From Gloeobacter violaceus PCC 7421 (GTDB lineage Bacteria > Cyanobacteriota > Cyanobacteriia > Gloeobacterales > Gloeobacteraceae): a DNA stretch of 64,000 nt. The stretch spans positions 4,526,001 to 4,590,000 of the forward strand of contig NC_005125.1 of the NCBI RefSeq assembly GCF_000011385.1, in the 5' to 3' direction. The notes beneath the pieces were generated by a model. That model was given only the letters and a program-made list of their open reading frames with translations. It did no database searches and was not told the origin of the DNA. Positions 1-9,175 of the stretch are shown here, in pieces. Positions within the stretch are counted from its first letter, which is position 1, and every line of letters starts with the position of its first letter. A program made the translations under genes and the position numbers.

Positions 1-598
1 TTTTGCCGTCTAAAAAGTCGATTTTGTCCTGCAGCAGCATGGCCGGCAACTGGTAAGGATCGTCCTGCAGTTGCGGGCAGTTGCGGCAATACTCGCGATA
101 GCCCTCGCACCCTGCCGAGAAATGACAGCCGCCGGTGAAAGCCCACATGTCGTGGAGAGTCCAGAACACCGGCTTGCGGTGTGCTTCGACAAGCTTGCTC
201 AGGGTCACAGGCGACTGCCAGCGAGCCACCCAGTGCAGGTGCAGGATATCGGCGGAGGTTATTGCGGCCACGCTGCTGAGATCGACGGCGGGATAGGGCA
301 GCGTAAAGATCGTATTGGACAGATCCGTCCGGTTGTGATCGATGTAGTACGCCTGCACCCGGGCCAAATCGTCGAGCGTCTCCAGTTGCGCAGAAGCTTC
401 TATCGGCAAGACAGCCCGCGTGCTCGGGTCGTCGGAGTGGCGAATGCGGACGTGGAGCGTCGCATCCTGGCCCAGCTGCAGCAATCCCCGATGCAGCCGG
501 TAGGCGGCCCGGGCGGCTCCTCCCTGGAGATCCCAGGTGCTCAGCGACGCGACGCGCAGGGTGTCGCCCGCGATTATCTGCGGGGGGGTGTTTGCCAT
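1..598 (-). CDS. Glycosyltransferase, GT4-like, 3' part cut by window edge
   Basis: The reading frame is open from an ATG at 598 to the left edge, giving 199 residues of the N-terminal part. It starts with a stretch reading LSTWDLQGGAARAAYRLHRG, followed by HWVARW and FWTLHDMWAFTGGCH, then a Cys-rich stretch with CEGYREYCRNC. These are hallmarks of the N-terminal half of group-1 glycosyltransferases of the WcaC type, which transfer sugars to lipid-linked glycans at the cytoplasmic face (family knowledge). The start overlaps the 3' end of the upstream glycosyltransferase by 25 bp, so the two are probably co-transcribed and translationally coupled. The catalytic C-terminal half lies outside the window, so the sugar donor cannot be judged. 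Confidence 0.85.
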   Translation of the reverse strand, partial: MANTPPQIIAGDTLRVASLSTWDLQGGAARAAYRLHRGLLQLGQDATLHVRIRHSDDPSTRAVLPIEASAQLETLDDLARVQAYYIDHNRTDLSNTIFTLPYPAVDLSSVAAITSADILHLHWVARWQSPVTLSKLVEAHRKPVFWTLHDMWAFTGGCHFSAGCEGYREYCRNCPQLQDDPYQLPAMLLQDKIDFLDGK

Positions 599-2925
599 GT
601 CGGTCTCAAAAGTTTCTTGAGCCGCAACCATTGCCCGCGCAGCTTCCAGAACTTGCTGCTTTCCATGGCGGCAATTTCTGTCTGCAGTCCTTCGCGTTCG
701 ACCTGGGACTGCTGCTTCAAGTCGGCGTAGAACTCCTGCAGGCTGTGCACGTACTTCCAGGCTCTCTCCAGCTCGCGATAGTTGCTTTGCAACTGCTCTG
801 CCGCCGATTTTTGAGAAGTCACCAACTGCTGCCAAGCCGTCAACAACAAGAAGAATTCGCGAGGCGACCATGTTTGAACAGGCAGGCGGGCAAGGCAGGT
901 GCGCAGAAAAAACTGCTCCCTCACCGCAAGAACCGCCCCCGGCTGCGCTGCGGGTGCCCGGCCGCAGGTGTAGAGCGGGTAGGGATAATGGGCGATCTGC
1001 GCGCCGCCGGCAACGGCTCCTGCCAGCCATTCCAGACCGGCGGCGGGGCCTTCTGCCACCAGCGGCGCGAGCGATTCGACCAGACGGCGCTCGTAGAGGC
1101 CGCAGGGATAGGCAAGCTCCACCGCCCGCAACAGACCGTTTAGAGAAACGGGAATCACATTGACGGCGCGCTCGGCCCTCGCTTGAGCGAGCGCCGGGCT
1201 GAAGACCGCCTGAGCGGAGACGGCCGCGCTCAGCAGCACCTCGAGGGCGCCGGGCAACAGTTGGTCTGAAGCCGCGAGTACCAGCAGATGGGTGCTGCCG
1301 GTGCGCGCGAACCAGTCGCGGCACTGTATCCCGGTTGCTGTCATCACCGGCGAGTGCAAGAAGGTGTACCGGTCCCGGGGCAGGGTGTCAAGCTGGGCTT
1401 GAAAATCTTTGTCCACTGGACAGGCAAGCAGAACGGCCACCGCCTGCAGCTTCCGGGTTTGGATATCCAGGCTCCGGAGGCAGGTGGACAGAGCCGAGCT
1501 GCCCTCCCGGCAGAGGACGAGCGCACTGACGGTGGCATCGCGATCCTGGTTCAGGGCGGCCGGTCGCGCACCAACCTGCGCAATGTGCTGCAATTTTTGC
1601 TGTGTCAGGCTCTTGTTGAGTTCCTGCAATCTGACCGCATCCGGGATATCCTGCACCGGTGCCGTTTCGGCCAGCGCCAGCTTGGCGGCTCGAGCCAGCG
1701 AGCGCGAGTCTTTGGGTGAAAACCAGTGCACTCCCTGCGAGCGCCCCAAAAGCCCCAGGGTTTCTCGAAAACCGCCGGTATCTGAGACGATGAGTTGCAC
1801 GGGCAACTGTCCCATCTCCAAAGCCGTGTTGGGAAAGTTTTCTTGGTGGCTTGCCAGAACGACGAGCGGGTGTTCCAGCGCGTGGATGAAGCGGATGGCC
1901 TGATTACTGAAAAAATCGGAGTGGATAGAAAAACTGACAACACCGGCAAGTTGGTCCTGGATGTACTCATCGCTTGTGCGGTTGACCAGCTCCGGGGAGT
2001 TCAAAAAGACCGATTTGCCGACAAATAAAACGTGCAGCTGCCGCCGGATTGGCTCGTCGAGCATTTTGAGCGCCTCGACGAACGTACAGAGCCCTTTTCG
2101 CTCTTCTAGCCGCCCAAAAAAGACCAGCGGTCTGCGGCCGATCCCCACGGGCTCCCCGGCCGACACGGGCGGGCCGCTCAAATGAACGATCGGAGCGCAG
2201 TAGGGCAGATGAATACCGCGCTCCGTTCGCCAACCGTAACTGGCGACCCGGTCGCGCAGGTAGTACGAAGGAAAGTAGGGCAGGTCCGCATTCTCGAACG
2301 TGTACTGCTGGCAGGCACTTACCTGCCAGAAATAATCCAGGTTCTGATCGTCGAATCGCTCGTTCGCTTCGCAGACCCATTCGTGCCCACCGTGCAGGGT
2401 AACGGCCACTGTGCAGGTCTTGGGCAACAACCGCGCCCGCTTCGCCTGGATGGTGTCAAACCCGAGGGCCATCATCTCCGGGAACTCGACGAATATCGGC
2501 GTGTCCGCAAAGCAATGGGCAATTGCCTGGACAAACAGCAGGCAGCGAAAGCTCTCTTCGCGCACGACATCTGGTTTGAAAGCCGCCAGGAGCGCTTCGT
2601 GCACCGGCTGGAGAACCAGCACCTGCTCGGCCTCCCGGGTGGAGTAGATGCGCCGGACGGCAGGCAGAGTAGACCCGCCGCCAAACGTCTGCGAACCCCC
2701 GCAAAGCAGCAGAACGACATGCCAGCCCTGGGCGGCCAGCTGTTCGCTCAGGGTTTTGTAATACGTTCCGACGCCGCCATTTTTATAGATGCCTTCGTAC
2801 TCGCTGGTGGCGAGTACAGCGATCTTCGCCGGCCTGCTGCCGTTGCCGGCCTCGTCCCAGGACGCTTGGAAGGTCGGGGTCCATTCGCTGCAGCCCACGC
2901 CGGCCGCCCATCCACTCGTGTTCAT
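574..2925 (-). CDS. Bidomain glycosyltransferase (GT4 plus degenerate GT2-like) with SSKFWKLR tail
   Basis: A protein of about 783 residues. Residues 1-450 resemble a GT4 retaining glycosyltransferase: an N-terminal SEYEGIYKNGGVGTYY glycine-rich segment, FFGRLEERKG before the donor domain, and an EX7E motif (ENFPNTALE) near residue 362 followed by SDTGGFRETL. A second domain from about 470 looks like GT2, but where its paralogue at 3887-6319 has DADD this one reads LAASD, so that half may be inactive. The protein ends with the tail MESSKFWKLR...W..LK. A TTG lies just before the chosen ATG at 2925. That ATG overlaps the stop of the methyltransferase upstream as TGATG, indicating coupling. Donor and acceptor sugars are unknown. 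Confidence 0.85.
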   Translation of the reverse strand: MNTSGWAAGVGCSEWTPTFQASWDEAGNGSRPAKIAVLATSEYEGIYKNGGVGTYYKTLSEQLAAQGWHVVLLLCGGSQTFGGGSTLPAVRRIYSTREAEQVLVLQPVHEALLAAFKPDVVREESFRCLLFVQAIAHCFADTPIFVEFPEMMALGFDTIQAKRARLLPKTCTVAVTLHGGHEWVCEANERFDDQNLDYFWQVSACQQYTFENADLPYFPSYYLRDRVASYGWRTERGIHLPYCAPIVHLSGPPVSAGEPVGIGRRPLVFFGRLEERKGLCTFVEALKMLDEPIRRQLHVLFVGKSVFLNSPELVNRTSDEYIQDQLAGVVSFSIHSDFFSNQAIRFIHALEHPLVVLASHQENFPNTALEMGQLPVQLIVSDTGGFRETLGLLGRSQGVHWFSPKDSRSLARAAKLALAETAPVQDIPDAVRLQELNKSLTQQKLQHIAQVGARPAALNQDRDATVSALVLCREGSSALSTCLRSLDIQTRKLQAVAVLLACPVDKDFQAQLDTLPRDRYTFLHSPVMTATGIQCRDWFARTGSTHLLVLAASDQLLPGALEVLLSAAVSAQAVFSPALAQARAERAVNVIPVSLNGLLRAVELAYPCGLYERRLVESLAPLVAEGPAAGLEWLAGAVAGGAQIAHYPYPLYTCGRAPAAQPGAVLAVREQFFLRTCLARLPVQTWSPREFFLLLTAWQQLVTSQKSAAEQLQSNYRELERAWKYVHSLQEFYADLKQQSQVEREGLQTEIAAMESSKFWKLRGQWLRLKKLLRPTWQTPPRR

Positions 2926-3764
2926 CAATGTCTTTCCTGACAGATCGTAGGAGCCGCTTCCTCAGCGTGGAGCACTTGGGGGCGGCCCTCTTGAAAGGGG
3001 TAAAGCCACTGGCGATCTGCCGAGACGAGCGCTTGGCCATCGCCAAGAAGCGGCTGGTGGCTCCGCGGACAGGCCAGAAGTGGATAGAACCAATCCGCTT
3101 CGGTACTTTCGATGGCCTGTCGATAGCAGCTTTGCGGTGTACTTTCTCCCCCCGGCTTCACCACAACTGCGTAGTGGGTGTTGTGGGTATTGGGGCTGTT
3201 ACCCCTAAGCAACTTGCCTTGTGAGAGTGCGCGGATGAACCGCAGCCACAGGGGACGCAGAAAGCCGTGGGGCCGGTTGGCTTCCAGGTACTCCCACAAA
3301 AGCCAGGCAATCGTCTGGCCAAAATGATGGACATGGGCGGTCTCAACCACCTCGAACCCGGCGTACCTCATCAATTCCACCAATCCGCTTTCTGTAAAGC
3401 GGACGTAGTCGTGCGGAGAACTGTGCTGAGGTTGCAAAAAAGGAACGGCAATCACTCCCATCCCGCCCGGGCGCAGTACCCGGTAAAACTCCTGGGCCAC
3501 CACCCATGGAAAGCGGGTGTGCTCCAGCACGGCGATGCTCACAACCGTATCGACACAATCGTCGCGTAGGGGTAAGCCGTGCAGATCGGCGATCACATTC
3601 GGACAGCTGTCAGGAACAATGTCAATGCTGAGGTGCTTCTGGCCCAACTGGACCGCCCGCCAGCCGGAGCCGGCATTGAGCACGATTCCTCGGCAATACT
3701 TCAAGAATGGGGCAATTTCCTCTTCGATCGCAGGCCAGATGATCGGGTAGTCGCTATCGGCCAT
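2925..3764 (-). CDS. SAM-dependent methyltransferase with C-terminal Trm112-like domain
   Basis: A 279-residue class I methyltransferase. The SAM-binding motif reads VLNAGSGWRAV near residue 30, with DLHGLPLRDDCVDTVVSIAVLEH and FYRVLRPGG further on, as in the Methyltransf_11 family. The last 50 residues (YPLLACPRSHQPLL...YPFQEGRPQVL) match the Trm112/UPF0434 small domain, which usually activates or accompanies methyltransferases. The frame is open further upstream, but a near-consensus promoter at 3805-3833 overlaps that extension, so the ATG at 3764 (MADSDYP) is preferred. The gene leads a minus-strand operon with the glycosyltransferases at 574 and 1, suggesting it methylates a glycan or glycan precursor. 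The substrate is not visible. Confidence 0.8.
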   Translation of the reverse strand: MADSDYPIIWPAIEEEIAPFLKYCRGIVLNAGSGWRAVQLGQKHLSIDIVPDSCPNVIADLHGLPLRDDCVDTVVSIAVLEHTRFPWVVAQEFYRVLRPGGMGVIAVPFLQPQHSSPHDYVRFTESGLVELMRYAGFEVVETAHVHHFGQTIAWLLWEYLEANRPHGFLRPLWLRFIRALSQGKLLRGNSPNTHNTHYAVVVKPGGESTPQSCYRQAIESTEADWFYPLLACPRSHQPLLGDGQALVSADRQWLYPFQEGRPQVLHAEEAAPTICQERH

Positions 3765-3804
3765 ACATTTCAGGCTTTTCTGTGTGGTTTGCGGGGGCGT
3801 AAGC

Positions 3805-3833
3805 ATTATAAGACGTTGATCAAAGTTGTGCAA
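3805..3833 (-). promoter_or_regulatory. Sigma70-type promoter of the methyltransferase-glycosyltransferase operon
   Basis: On the minus strand TTGCAC (3828-3833) is followed after exactly 17 bases by TATAAT (3805-3810). Transcription would start near 3798, about 35 bases before the ATG at 3764. A perfect -10 box with the optimal spacer makes this the clearest promoter in the cluster, and it argues against the longer upstream reading frame. Confidence 0.75.
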
Positions 3834-3886
3834 AAGCCAATTCAATCTCGGTATCGCCCGGCGCGCGGGCCGCAGTGAGCCGGGCA

Positions 3887-6319
3887 CTATTCGTCCATGG
3901 CCAGTCCCAGGCGCTTTTTCAATTTGAACCACCGGGAGCGCAGCTTCCAGAACTTGCTGCTCTGCATGGCGGCAATCTCGATCTCCAGTTGTTCGATCTT
4001 GGCCAGGTGAAGGCTGTTGTCGGGCGGCGGCAGCTGGGGTGTCGGTTGGGCAGGGACATCAGCTTGCAGCTGTTGAACTTTTGATTGGAATTGTTCGCTC
4101 TGCAGCTGCGCCTGCTCCTTCGCCTGCTGCAGCTGCAAGCGCAAGCTGGCTGAAAGCTGCAGCAGCTGGCGCACAGCGGAGACCAGCAGATGGATCTGGC
4201 GCTTGGGCCAGGCGGAGGCAGGCACCTGCGCCAGCAATTGCTCCAGCTGAAATTGCGCCTGCCCCGACAAGTACCACTGCGGCGGCGCAACCAGCGGCTG
4301 CTTGCGTTCGCACAGGGCAAAGGGAAAGTAGAGGCCAACTTCTCCGGTGGCTGCGGCTGCAGCGATGAGCTCCCGGCTGCAGGCCTGGATGTCCGTGCCC
4401 TGGGTCCGACCAAGGCGTTTGAGAAACTGGACAGAAGCCAGACATCGGCCGGGGCCGGAGGCCGGCATATTGAGAATACCCGGCAACGAACCGCCGGCAA
4501 AACTGGCACTGGTGGTGTGGCTGCCCTGCGGGACGGGGCTTGCAACTACCGCGGCGTCCACCCGCTTGGCAGCCAGAATCAGGCTCTCGATGGCGAAGGG
4601 CTTGAGAATGTCGTCCGCATCGAGGGCAAGGAAATAACCGTTCTGCTCGGCCTTCAGCAAGGATTTGCAGACCTCCAAAATGGCATCGTCGCAGTCGAGA
4701 TAGACAAATTTACAGTTGGGATACAAGCTTCCAGCCTGCTCCAAAAGTTGCGGCAGCGGTTGGGTAGCCTGGGTAGTGCAAAGCACGACAACCTGCCTGT
4801 TGGAATAGGTCTGGGCCTCGATACCGGCAAGGCAATCCAACAGATAGACACCGGATTGTCGAGGGACGATGGCGATGGTGACGATAGGCTGTCCATCGTC
4901 AATCGAGTGTTCGACTGCCCGCAGCGCCCGGTCGATACACCCGACCTTGCGGTCGAGCAACTCACGATTGATTTGCTTCAGACGCGCTGCGTCGGCGGAT
5001 TCGATGGTTTGCGGCGCATCGGTCAGGGCCTGCACGAGTGTTTGGCACAGTGATTGGGCGTTTTTCGGTTTGAACCAGTAGACAGATGCCGAACGGCCAA
5101 TCAGTTGCAAAGTCTCCCGAAAACCGCCCGTATCGGAGACGACCAATCGGATAGGCAACTGCCCCATCTCCAGGCTGCTATTGGGAAAGTTTTCCTGGGG
5201 GCTCGCCAAGCAGACGAGCGGTTCCGGCAGAGAATAGACGAACTGGATGGCCTCTCGACTGTAGAGATCTGTGTAAATACCAAAGGAGGCCACGCCTGCC
5301 AGTTCCTGCTCTATGTACTCGCGGCTGTCGAGATGGCTGAGTTGGGAGGATTGCAACTGCACAACTTTGCCCACGAACAGAATGTGAAGGGTATCCCTCA
5401 AAACAGAGGGTAAGAGCTTGATCGAATGGACAAAAACAAACAAACCTTTGCGGTCCTCCAGGCGACCGAAAAAGACTAACGGTACCTTCCCTTTGGGAAT
5501 TTCCGGTCCACGGCTTTCCTGCCGAACCGGCAACTGCACAACCGGGACAAAGTTGGGCATGTGCACAGCGCGCTCGACCATCCAGCCGTAACTTTCCAAT
5601 TTCATTTTTAGAAACTGTGAAGGAAAAAATGCGAGGTCAGCCTGCTCGAAGGAGACCTGTTCTCGGCAGCAGACGGACCAGAACCAGTCGATATTTTCTT
5701 CAAGGTGCTTGTCCTGGGCTTCGTACAACCACTCACATCCGCTGTGGAGTGTGATGGCAACGATGCAATTAGGTCCGAGCAAACCCGCCCGCTTGGCTTG
5801 AACCGTGTAGAAACCGAAACCCAGCATCTCCGGAAATTCGACATAAACCACAGCGCCTTGGAAGTGGGCGATAACAGCCTGTAGCAGCAGCAAACAACCA
5901 AAACCCTGCCGATCCGTTTCGTTGTAGCGCAGATCATGCAGGATTTCATGGTGCATAGGTTGCAGGCGGACCACCTGCTCAAGGGCGTCGGCAGAAAAAA
6001 TATGCTTAACAGCAACAAGATCCGATGTGCCGACAAAGTGTTTTTCGGTAAAGCACAGTACTAAAATGACATACCAGCCTTCGGCGGCGAGCATCTCGCT
6101 TAGAACTTTATAGTATGTACCGATGCCGCCATTTTTAAAGATGCCTTCGTACTCACTGGTGACGAGCACTGCCACTTTTGAAGCCTGGGGATCACCCAAT
6201 AATTGGACGATATTGTGCCGAAAGCGGACGGAGAAATTTTTGCCTGGCGGGCGGTGCAAATCGTCCGGTAAGCTATGCACTTTAAGCCCCATACCGTCCA
6301 TTGTATTATGTACAGTCAC
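3887..6319 (-). CDS. Bidomain glycosyltransferase (GT4 plus GT2-like) with SSKFWKLR tail
   Basis: Up to 810 residues, paralogous over its whole length to the proteins at 574-2925 and 6700-9093. The GT4 half has TSEYEGIFKNGGIGTYY, FFGRLEDRKG and the EX7E motif ENFPNSSLE near residue 373. The GT2-like half (about 480-660) keeps LALDADDILKP, a DXD-type metal/nucleotide-sugar motif that both paralogues have lost. A Gln-rich, probably coiled segment (about 715-775) leads to the tail MQSSKFWKLRSRWFKLKKRL. The first in-frame start is GTG at 6319; ATG at 6301 or 6292 are alternatives. The gene is not overlapped by its downstream neighbour, whose own promoter lies between them. It is likely to act in exopolysaccharide assembly. 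Confidence 0.85.
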   Translation of the reverse strand: MTVHNTMDGMGLKVHSLPDDLHRPPGKNFSVRFRHNIVQLLGDPQASKVAVLVTSEYEGIFKNGGIGTYYKVLSEMLAAEGWYVILVLCFTEKHFVGTSDLVAVKHIFSADALEQVVRLQPMHHEILHDLRYNETDRQGFGCLLLLQAVIAHFQGAVVYVEFPEMLGFGFYTVQAKRAGLLGPNCIVAITLHSGCEWLYEAQDKHLEENIDWFWSVCCREQVSFEQADLAFFPSQFLKMKLESYGWMVERAVHMPNFVPVVQLPVRQESRGPEIPKGKVPLVFFGRLEDRKGLFVFVHSIKLLPSVLRDTLHILFVGKVVQLQSSQLSHLDSREYIEQELAGVASFGIYTDLYSREAIQFVYSLPEPLVCLASPQENFPNSSLEMGQLPIRLVVSDTGGFRETLQLIGRSASVYWFKPKNAQSLCQTLVQALTDAPQTIESADAARLKQINRELLDRKVGCIDRALRAVEHSIDDGQPIVTIAIVPRQSGVYLLDCLAGIEAQTYSNRQVVVLCTTQATQPLPQLLEQAGSLYPNCKFVYLDCDDAILEVCKSLLKAEQNGYFLALDADDILKPFAIESLILAAKRVDAAVVASPVPQGSHTTSASFAGGSLPGILNMPASGPGRCLASVQFLKRLGRTQGTDIQACSRELIAAAAATGEVGLYFPFALCERKQPLVAPPQWYLSGQAQFQLEQLLAQVPASAWPKRQIHLLVSAVRQLLQLSASLRLQLQQAKEQAQLQSEQFQSKVQQLQADVPAQPTPQLPPPDNSLHLAKIEQLEIEIAAMQSSKFWKLRSRWFKLKKRLGLAMDE

Positions 6320-6699
6320 TCTTCAACAGGAATTCATCATTGCACAGGTTAGTCCCAGCAGACTGCGGCGTCAAGTTGTTTCGGCGCTCCGGCAAGCAAA
6401 AACGGCTTTACTCCAGGGACGTTGCAAGTTACGATGCACTCTGACTGCGCCCAAGAAAGCGGTGTCCAGCAGGCTCTCAGAGCAGGAGCGGGTACCTATG
6501 TGGGTATGAAGGCGAAGGATATCCAAGGCACTGTGCCATTGTGGCGCTTGGCTGCCGGCTGGCTTCCTGCAGCGATGCAAGAAGATTGCGCAAGCACGGC
6601 AAGTCCAACGTATGCGGCTTACTTGTACATACTGACAACCTATCCGCCGCAGGAGGACTGGATGCCACAGCGGCGGTTGAGGGAAATGGAGATAAATAG
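6320..6699. other. 380-bp divergent intergenic region
   Basis: This gap separates two divergently transcribed paralogous glycosyltransferases and must hold both promoters. I see no convincing coding sequence, no strong inverted repeat and no consensus -35/-10 pair. A weak candidate on the minus strand (TTGAAG and TACAAT, 15-base spacing) lies over the start of the 3887-6319 gene. For the plus-strand gene, GGAG near 6687 is a reasonable ribosome-binding site. Confidence 0.4.
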
Positions 6700-9093
6700 A
6701 TGACAGGGCCGAGGTTGGGTCGATACTGCGATATTTACTTCAAACCGGAGTTTGCTGGGATCTTCGAGAATCGCAACGCAGCGAAAGTAGCTCTGCTGGT
6801 CACCAGGGAATTCGAAGGAAAAGAGCAAGAAGGATTGTCAAGAAATGGTGGTATCGGGACCTATTATCGAACCTTGAGCCGCAAACTAGCCGAGGATGGA
6901 TGGTACATTATCCTGCTAATTTCGGTCTGTGAACATCGATTTAGAGGCGAATCAAAAATACCCGAAATCAAGCACATCTTTTCTGCTAGTGAAGCGGAGG
7001 AAGTACTCGATCTGCAGTCGTCACACAGGTCCATCCTTGGCGATGCCAGGATCGATTCGCAGTTGCTTGACTACGAAAGCTTCCTGCACATGATGTTTAC
7101 GCAGGCCATCGTTCACACATTCGATGAGGCCCATATTTACGTGGAGCATCATGAACTGTTTGGAACGGCTTTTCGGACCATCCAAGCCAAAGAAGCCGGT
7201 CTGCTCGGACGGAATTGTCTGGTCGCAATCACTATGCACGGCTGCCTGGAGTGGGTTTATGAGAGCCACGACAAGTTTGTTCTTCAGTATTTGGATTACT
7301 ACTGGCAGGCATCCCACCTTGAGCAAACCGCCTTTGAAAGTGCGGACCTAGCATTTTTCCCATCGCACGCACTCAAGAAGCGTGTGGAATCCTACGGCTG
7401 GTCGACGGCCCACGCTCGACATCAACCTTATTTTGTGCCCATCGTAGAGCCTGCGATTTCCGAGATAGAATCCGAGCGGCAAACGCCCCCTAGAACTCAG
7501 AAAAGATCCCTCGTCTTTTTTGGTCGTCTTGAAGAGCGAAAAGGATTATGCACTTTCGTCGAAGCGCTCAAACAACTGACGGACTACTGGAAGGAGCGCA
7601 TAGAGGTTTATTTTGTCGGCAGAGTGGTCGCCCTGGAAACCTTCAGACCCCAGAACATCGACAGCCGGCAGTACATCGCACAGGAACTGGCTGACGAGAT
7701 TCACTATACAGTTTACTCTGGTTTCTCCAGTGCGGAGGCTATTGCATTTACTCGCGGACTATCGTCGCCAGTTGTTTGTCTTACCAGCAATCAAGAAAAC
7801 TTCCCCAACACAGCTTTGGAGATGGGACAGTTGCCCATCAGCCTGATTGTTTCGGACACCGGTGGTTTTCGCGAAACCCTGCAACTGCTCGAACGCACAG
7901 AAGGCGTCTATTGGTTTGCGCCGAGGGATGTCACTGGTCTGATGGATGCCATACTACAAGTACTGTGCCAACCCCCGCAGCCCCATAACGTACCGACGCA
8001 CGAAAAGTTGGAGCAAATTAATCGGCGTCTTTTAACCCAGAAACTCACCTACATTCAGCAGGCTTTTCCCCGACAGCCTCTGTCGTCGCCCAGCGTGGGT
8101 TGTCCGCAGGTAACCGTTGTCGTCTGCTGCGCTCAAGCCGACAAGCAATTGTTGAATTGTCTGCACAGCCTCAGTGTCCAGAGTCACATGGATCTAGAAG
8201 TTGTGGTCTTGTGCAACTTCTCTCGCTGCGAAGCGGACAGTTCTATCTTCCAGCAGGCCGGAGCGATTTTCCCACGGATCGGGTTGCTTAGAACCAGCCA
8301 TGCCCTCGAAGTGGATGTCACCTGGAAGCGTCTCAAAGAAATGATCAACGGCAAGTTCGTGGTTGTTTTTGAGGCAAGTAGTGTAGCGATGCCGTTCGCA
8401 ATAGAACAACTGCTTCAAACTCTGCAGACTGCCCAGGCTGAAATGGCTACTTGCTCTGTGTTGGATTCGAGGAATCCCGATCGGGCTGTGAACCTGACCC
8501 AGATCCCGCTTCCTGCACTGCTGAAGACAAGCGGACAGGCGCCTGCCTGTGTGCTGCTTCCTGTCGGTGCGCTGGACGATTACGCACCAAACTTGACTCG
8601 GCCAGACGGTCTACACACCGGTCGCATGCTTGCATCTGCGCTCGCTCACGGACGAAAGATTGCCTACTACCCCTACCCGCTTTGCCAGCGCCAGTCCCGA
8701 ACCGAGCCGGCTCTGACTGCGAAGGAACACCTACGAGAGCAGTATGCCCTGCGCCACTACCTTGCCCGGGGCGATGCCGGCCAGTGGAGCAGGCGTCAGC
8801 TTTATGTACTGCTTTCTGCTGCGCAACAATTGCTCTATCAGGAAATAGCGCCTCCGGCCGCTTATTCGCACGCGGAGCCGGCGCCCGAACCGCCTGCCAC
8901 TCCCTCTGTGGACCCGCCCGCTCCCGCAGCCGCCGAGGGAAGTGCCGCAGCGGCTGCGGCGGCAGACTACTGGCAATCGCAGTGGCGGCAGGCCCAGCTC
9001 CGGATCGCAGCGATGGAGAGCAGCAAATTTTGGAAGTTCAGAAAAGTCTGGTTCAGTCTAAAACAGCGCCTCGGTTTGCCGAACGACGAGTGA
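6700..9093 (+). CDS. Bidomain glycosyltransferase (GT4 plus degenerate GT2-like) with SSKFWKFR tail
   Basis: 797 residues, the third paralogue of this architecture. Its GT4 half carries REFEGKEQEGLSRNGGIGTYY, FFGRLEERKG and ENFPNTALE (EX7E) near residue 365. In the GT2-like half the DADD motif of its paralogue is replaced by FEASS, so this domain is probably non-catalytic. An Ala/Pro-rich linker (about 725-765) precedes the tail MESSKFWKFRKVWFSLKQRL. It is transcribed divergently from the other two copies and opens the plus-strand arm of the cluster, followed by two methyltransferases. Codon use and GC content are somewhat lower than in the flanking housekeeping genes. Sugar specificity is unknown. 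Confidence 0.85.
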   Translation: MTGPRLGRYCDIYFKPEFAGIFENRNAAKVALLVTREFEGKEQEGLSRNGGIGTYYRTLSRKLAEDGWYIILLISVCEHRFRGESKIPEIKHIFSASEAEEVLDLQSSHRSILGDARIDSQLLDYESFLHMMFTQAIVHTFDEAHIYVEHHELFGTAFRTIQAKEAGLLGRNCLVAITMHGCLEWVYESHDKFVLQYLDYYWQASHLEQTAFESADLAFFPSHALKKRVESYGWSTAHARHQPYFVPIVEPAISEIESERQTPPRTQKRSLVFFGRLEERKGLCTFVEALKQLTDYWKERIEVYFVGRVVALETFRPQNIDSRQYIAQELADEIHYTVYSGFSSAEAIAFTRGLSSPVVCLTSNQENFPNTALEMGQLPISLIVSDTGGFRETLQLLERTEGVYWFAPRDVTGLMDAILQVLCQPPQPHNVPTHEKLEQINRRLLTQKLTYIQQAFPRQPLSSPSVGCPQVTVVVCCAQADKQLLNCLHSLSVQSHMDLEVVVLCNFSRCEADSSIFQQAGAIFPRIGLLRTSHALEVDVTWKRLKEMINGKFVVVFEASSVAMPFAIEQLLQTLQTAQAEMATCSVLDSRNPDRAVNLTQIPLPALLKTSGQAPACVLLPVGALDDYAPNLTRPDGLHTGRMLASALAHGRKIAYYPYPLCQRQSRTEPALTAKEHLREQYALRHYLARGDAGQWSRRQLYVLLSAAQQLLYQEIAPPAAYSHAEPAPEPPATPSVDPPAPAAAEGSAAAAAAADYWQSQWRQAQLRIAAMESSKFWKFRKVWFSLKQRLGLPNDE

Positions 9094-9175
9094 CCCAACA
9101 GAGCGTTTCGTCGTGTACCCTTTTTGCGGTAAGCCCGGCTGCAGCGGCGGGTGATATGCTTCCAAGGAGAAAAGG

